Shown piece by piece: positions 60,522 to 64,000 of a stretch of 64,000 nucleotides of DNA. The stretch is from Magnetospirillum sp. GTDB taxonomy: Bacteria > Pseudomonadota > Alphaproteobacteria > Rhodospirillales > Magnetospirillaceae. A program made the position numbers and the translations under genes. Position 1 is the stretch's first letter; the number at the start of each line of letters is the position of its first letter. The stretch spans positions 62,001 to 126,000 of the forward strand of contig JANQAI010000012.1 in assembly GCA_024707145.1 (NCBI GenBank). The letters are read 5' to 3'. The notes beneath the pieces were generated by a model, which was given only the letters and a program-made list of their open reading frames with translations, was not told the origin of the DNA and ran no database searches.

Positions 60522-62690
60522 ATGATCCCCCGCTTCGCCCCCGCCAACGGGCATTTCACCACCCAGGGCGGCCTGACCGTCGACCGTTCGGTGCGGATGC
60601 TGCCCGACGGCCCCGCCGCCCTGGCCGAACTGGCCCACCGGCTGGACGAGACCCGCGGCCTGCTGATGGTTTGCGACGTGACGGTGGCTGGGCGCTACCG
60701 CCCCCGCGCCGTCGGCTTCGCCGCTCCGCCCATCGCGGTGACGGCGCGCGGCCGCCACGTGACGGTGGAGGCGCTGAACCGGCGCGGCCAGATGCTGCTG
60801 CCCATCCTCGCCACCGCCCTGGAGCTTGAGCAGTCCTCGCCCACGCTGGCCTCCGGCACCGTCGCCGACAGCGGCGAGCCGGCGGACGAGCTGGCCCGCA
60901 CCCGCCGCGCCTCGGCCTTCACCCTGGTGCGGCGGCTGCGCGACCTGATCGCCGCGGAGGACGACCATTTCCTCGGCCTCTACGGCGTGTTCGGCTACGA
61001 TCTCGGCCTGCAGATCGACCCCATCCGCCAGCGGCTGCAGCGCGACCCGGACCAGCGCGACATGGTGCTGTACCTGCCCGACCAGATCGTGCTGGCCGAT
61101 CCCGAGGGCGGTCCCGCCCATATGATCAGCTACGATTTCAGCCTGGGGCTGGCCTCCACCGCCGGCCGCCGGCGCGAGGCCGAGCCCTCGCCGGTGCAGT
61201 GCGGCAACGGCTCCGGCGCGGCCGACGACCACCTTCCCGGTGCCTATGCGGCCGTCGTTCGGCAGGCGCTGGAGCATTTCCGGCGCGGCGACCTGTTCGA
61301 GGCGGTACCGTCACAGACCTTCGCCCGGCACTGCACCCAGGCCCCCAGCGCGGTGTTCGCCCGCCTGCGCCAGGCCAATCCGGCACCCTATGGGCTGCTG
61401 GCAAATCTGGGCGAAGGCGAGGCCCTGGTTTCGGCCAGCCCAGAGATGTTTGTTCGTGCAGAGGGAGGGCGCTCGGACGGCAACCGCATCGAGACCGCCC
61501 CCATTTCCGGCACGGTGGCGCGAGGCCGCGACGCCCTGGCCGATGCCGAGGCCATCCTGTCGCTGCTGGGCAACGCCAAGGAAGCGGCGGAATTGACCAT
61601 GTGCACCGACGTGGACCGCAACGACAAGGCGCGCGTCTGCGCGCCGGGCAGCGTGCGCATCCTGGGCCGGCGCGAGATCGAGGTGTATTCCCGCCTGATC
61701 CACACGGTGGACCATGTGGAGGGCACCCTGCGGCCCGGCATGGACGCGCTGGACGCCTTCCTGTCCCACGCCTGGGCGGTGACGGTGACCGGGGCGCCGA
61801 AGAAATGGGCCATGCAGTTCATCGAGGACCACGAGGCCAGCCCGCGCCGCTGGTATGGCGGCGCCTTTGGCGCCGTGCTGGCCGATGGCGGCCTGGATAC
61901 CGGGCTGACGCTGCGCACCATCCGCCTGCACGACGGCATCGCCGAGGTGCGGGTGGGTGCGACCCTGCTGATGGGCAGCGATCCTGACGCCGAGGACCGG
62001 GAATGCCGGCTGAAGGCCTCGGCCCTGCTGGACGCGCTGGAGGATGTCCCCAAGGGGGTGAGCACGGCGCCGCCGCCCGCCTATGCGGGCCGCCGCGTGC
62101 TGGTGGTGGACCACGAGGACAGCTTCGTCCACACCCTGGCCGATTATTTCCGGCAATGGGGAGCGGAAACGCGGGTGGTGCGCCAGCCCGCCGCCCGCGC
62201 CGCCCTGGCCGAGTTCACCCCCGACCTGATGGTGTTGTCGCCCGGCCCCGGCCGCCCCCAGGACTTCCACCTGTCGGATACGCTGGATGCCGCCCTGGAC
62301 AGCGGCACGGCGGTGTTCGGCATCTGCCTGGGCCTGCAGGGCATCGCCGAGCATTTCGGCGGCACCCTGGCGCTGGGTGCCCCGGCCCACGGCAAGCCGG
62401 CCCATATCCGGGTGCTGGGCGGCCGCCTGTTCGCCAGCCTGCCGGCCGGCTTCCGGGCCGGACGATACCATAGCCTGCATGCGGATCACGCCACCCTCCC
62501 CGCTTGCCTGGAAGTCACGGCCGAACTGGAGGACGGCATGGTCATGGCGCTGGAGCACCGTACCCTGCCGGTGGCCGGCGTGCAGTTCCATCCGGAAAGC
62601 CTGCTCAGCCTGGGCGACGGTATCGGACTGGCCTTGATCGGGAATGTGCTGGAGCGGCTGCGGCCAGTGGGAGGGAGGGCAGCAGCGTGA
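60522..62690 (+). CDS. trpE(G): Fused anthranilate synthase TrpE-TrpG
   Basis: 722 residues from the ATG at 60522, with GGAGAG seven bases upstream. It makes anthranilate from chorismate and glutamine. The TrpE part (about 1-510) has 'FLGLYGVFGYDLGLQ', 'YGLLANLGEGEALVSASPEMFVR', 'IETAPISGTVARGRD', 'MCTDVDRNDKARVC' and 'GAPKKWAMQFIE'. The TrpG glutamine amidotransferase (about 530-722) has 'VLVVDHEDSFVHTLADYF', 'VLSPGPGRPQDF', nucleophile Cys in 'GICLGLQGIAEHFGG' and His/Glu in 'VAGVQFHPESLLS'. The fusion is the typical alphaproteobacterial form and is controlled by the upstream attenuator. Confidence 0.96.
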   Translation: MIPRFAPANGHFTTQGGLTVDRSVRMLPDGPAALAELAHRLDETRGLLMVCDVTVAGRYRPRAVGFAAPPIAVTARGRHVTVEALNRRGQMLLPILATALELEQSSPTLASGTVADSGEPADELARTRRASAFTLVRRLRDLIAAEDDHFLGLYGVFGYDLGLQIDPIRQRLQRDPDQRDMVLYLPDQIVLADPEGGPAHMISYDFSLGLASTAGRRREAEPSPVQCGNGSGAADDHLPGAYAAVVRQALEHFRRGDLFEAVPSQTFARHCTQAPSAVFARLRQANPAPYGLLANLGEGEALVSASPEMFVRAEGGRSDGNRIETAPISGTVARGRDALADAEAILSLLGNAKEAAELTMCTDVDRNDKARVCAPGSVRILGRREIEVYSRLIHTVDHVEGTLRPGMDALDAFLSHAWAVTVTGAPKKWAMQFIEDHEASPRRWYGGAFGAVLADGGLDTGLTLRTIRLHDGIAEVRVGATLLMGSDPDAEDRECRLKASALLDALEDVPKGVSTAPPPAYAGRRVLVVDHEDSFVHTLADYFRQWGAETRVVRQPAARAALAEFTPDLMVLSPGPGRPQDFHLSDTLDAALDSGTAVFGICLGLQGIAEHFGGTLALGAPAHGKPAHIRVLGGRLFASLPAGFRAGRYHSLHADHATLPACLEVTAELEDGMVMALEHRTLPVAGVQFHPESLLSLGDGIGLALIGNVLERLRPVGGRAAA

Positions 62691-62708
62691 TGGCCGCCCT
62701 CCACGCCC

Positions 62709-64000
62709 CTACATGGCGGCGCAGGTCTTGTCGAGGATTTGCAACTCGGCGGCGCCCGCATTGGCGGTAGTGACGATCAGTCCCTGCAAGGCTGTCTGGC
62801 GGGCGCTCTTCCGTGCCGCCACCTCACCCGCCGAGGCGCCGCTGCCGAAGCCGTCGGTGCGCCCAAGCGCCGCCAGCAGCTTGCTCGCCTTGCCGCCATC
62901 GGCCAGTTCGGCGTCTCCGGACAGCGTCACCAGGCAGGCCTGGGTCCGCGACACCGTATCCGAGGCTGCCTTCAATTCCTCCTGCGCTTTGTCGAGGCGG
63001 GTATTGGAGGCCAGCGCCTGCTGCACCGAGACGAGCAAGGCCGTCTCCTCCGGCGTCGGCGCCTTGAGGCCCAGCAATTGCTGGGCCTGCTGGCGCAGGC
63101 GGGCCTTTTCCGCCAAGGCGACCCGCAATTGGTTTTGCGCCTGGGCGACGGCGGACGTGGCGTCGGACGAGCCCGAGACACCACCCGCCGCGTCCCGCGC
63201 CTGGCGTTCCACCTGAAGCTGGCGCCACAAGGTAGCGCGTGCCGCGGGATCGGCTTCCGCCGCGATCCGGGCCTCCTGGATGCCATCGCTGGCCGAAGCG
63301 ATGATGCGCCGCGCCTCGTCCAGGCCAACCGGCCGCGCCAGCGTGTCCTGGACATGCTTCATGCCCTCGACCGCCGAGCACGCGCCGTTGTAGCGGATGG
63401 CGTCGGAGACCGCCTCGGCCAGCGGGTATTCCGCCATGGTCGAAGCACGGCGCGAAGCGATCGTGGTGGAAATCTGCTGCCGCTTCATGTCCATGCCGGC
63501 GAAGATCACCGGCACTGCGGTATCCTTGAAAAAGGACCGCGAAAACTCGGCGTTCAGGCCGGAACTGATGCCAGCCGCCGCCGAAAGGGCCTGCGAAGAT
63601 TCCTCGATCAGGCCGCCCAGGACGCCGGTGATGGTTGAAACGGAGCCGAAAATGAAGTTCGTGTTGCTGTCCACCGTCGACAGCGTCTGCTTGTAGATCT
63701 CACAACGGCGGTCGGCGGCCATCATGATGTGCCGCTGGATGGCGTTGCGCCGCACCTCCATGTCGGGCTGAGCGCAGGTGGTGAAGGCGGCGAAAGCTCT
63801 GACGAGGCGCTGCTCGGGCAGCACCGTCTTCATCTCGTCCTCCCTGATGCACCCCCTCCCGTATTCGACCAGCACGGCCGTGAGATTGACCCGGTACAGC
63901 TCCTGCTTGCCGATCACCTGCGGCGTGCCCGCCATCATCACGTTGGTATCCTCGGCGTCGATGGCGTTGGCCACCGCGCATCCGGAAAGCATGGCGGTAA
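62709..64000 (-). CDS. Putative lipoprotein with coiled-coil region (5' end outside window)
   Basis: At least 427 residues. The visible N-terminus '...TAMLSGCAVANA' contains a perfect lipobox (L-S-G-C), so the rest of the signal peptide must lie past position 64000. The mature protein has 'VLVEYGRGCIREDEMKTVLPEQRLVRAFAAFTTCAQPDMEVRRNAIQRHIMMAADRRCEIYKQTL', a hydrophobic 'NFIFGSVSTITGVLGGL' hairpin and a long alanine/glutamine-rich coiled coil ('AVAQAQNQLRVALAEKARLRQQAQQLLGL'). It ends with a cysteine-containing tail. No family recognised; an envelope-anchored structural or secretion-related protein is possible. Confidence 0.75.
   Translation of the reverse strand, partial: TAMLSGCAVANAIDAEDTNVMMAGTPQVIGKQELYRVNLTAVLVEYGRGCIREDEMKTVLPEQRLVRAFAAFTTCAQPDMEVRRNAIQRHIMMAADRRCEIYKQTLSTVDSNTNFIFGSVSTITGVLGGLIEESSQALSAAAGISSGLNAEFSRSFFKDTAVPVIFAGMDMKRQQISTTIASRRASTMAEYPLAEAVSDAIRYNGACSAVEGMKHVQDTLARPVGLDEARRIIASASDGIQEARIAAEADPAARATLWRQLQVERQARDAAGGVSGSSDATSAVAQAQNQLRVALAEKARLRQQAQQLLGLKAPTPEETALLVSVQQALASNTRLDKAQEELKAASDTVSRTQACLVTLSGDAELADGGKASKLLAALGRTDGFGSGASAGEVAARKSARQTALQGLIVTTANAGAAELQILDKTCAAM

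Overview
The window looks like a chromosomal segment of a high-GC, diazotrophic, flagellated alphaproteobacterium. The best guess is a Rhodospirillales member close to Magnetospirillum. The evidence is nifQ-modD, an Irr-like Fur regulator, a fused trpE(G) behind a three-Trp leader peptide, an alphaproteobacterial SerC and RpoH, and ECF sigma factors. The genus is inferred from protein character and was not tested by a search. No prophage, transposase, CRISPR array or rRNA was seen.

Layout. 1-1.8 kb: Irr/Fur regulator (cut by the window edge), modD and nifQ. 1.9-8.7 kb: two membrane diguanylate cyclases, a ChaC-like cyclotransferase, a yybP-ykoY-type (Mn2+) riboswitch before a GDT1/UPF0016 cation exporter, and an rhlE-slyX-GIY-YIG block. 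8.6-22.9 kb: a fatty-acid beta-oxidation locus, nearly all on the minus strand: SCP2 protein, DUF6134-like protein, fadL, fadD, a MerR regulator, thiolase, fused hydroxyacyl-CoA dehydrogenase/enoyl-CoA hydratase, acyl-CoA dehydrogenase, thioesterase, HSDL2-like SDR, etfB, etfA and an enoyl-CoA isomerase/hydratase. Two promoters in this block carry the same array of ACGT cores at 6-bp spacing. 23.2-26.6 kb: small His-rich proteins, an ECF sigma/anti-sigma/periplasmic metal-sensor operon and a second ECF sigma factor. 26.8-35.7 kb: late flagellar genes (flagellin, fliD, fliS, flgD, flgE, flgN-like, flgK, flgL). 35.8-41.3 kb: HAD enzyme, methyltransferase-like protein, GH25 lysozyme and a disrupted GT61 glycosyltransferase. 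41.4-64 kb: tRNA-Glu, JAMM protein, rluD, rpoH, a tail-anchored pseudokinase, hisZ-purA, serC-serA, an SLC13/RCK transporter, glmM, thiD-phzF-GT25, a DUF4239 protein, the trp attenuator with trpE(G), and a lipoprotein cut by the right edge.

Thirteen genes, including purA, hisZ, thiD, flgK, flgL and fadD, are each broken by one single-base frameshift, several inside homopolymers. A viable motile cell would not carry all of these, so I read them as sequence or assembly indels. I annotate each as one composite gene, noting where the frame changes. The split GT61 gene differs: it has an in-frame TAG.

Regulation readable from the DNA includes a manganese riboswitch, a trp attenuator whose promoter geometry suggests a leaderless trpL, intrinsic terminators after etfA, flagellin, rpoH, purA and serA, and many start/stop overlaps that imply translational coupling.
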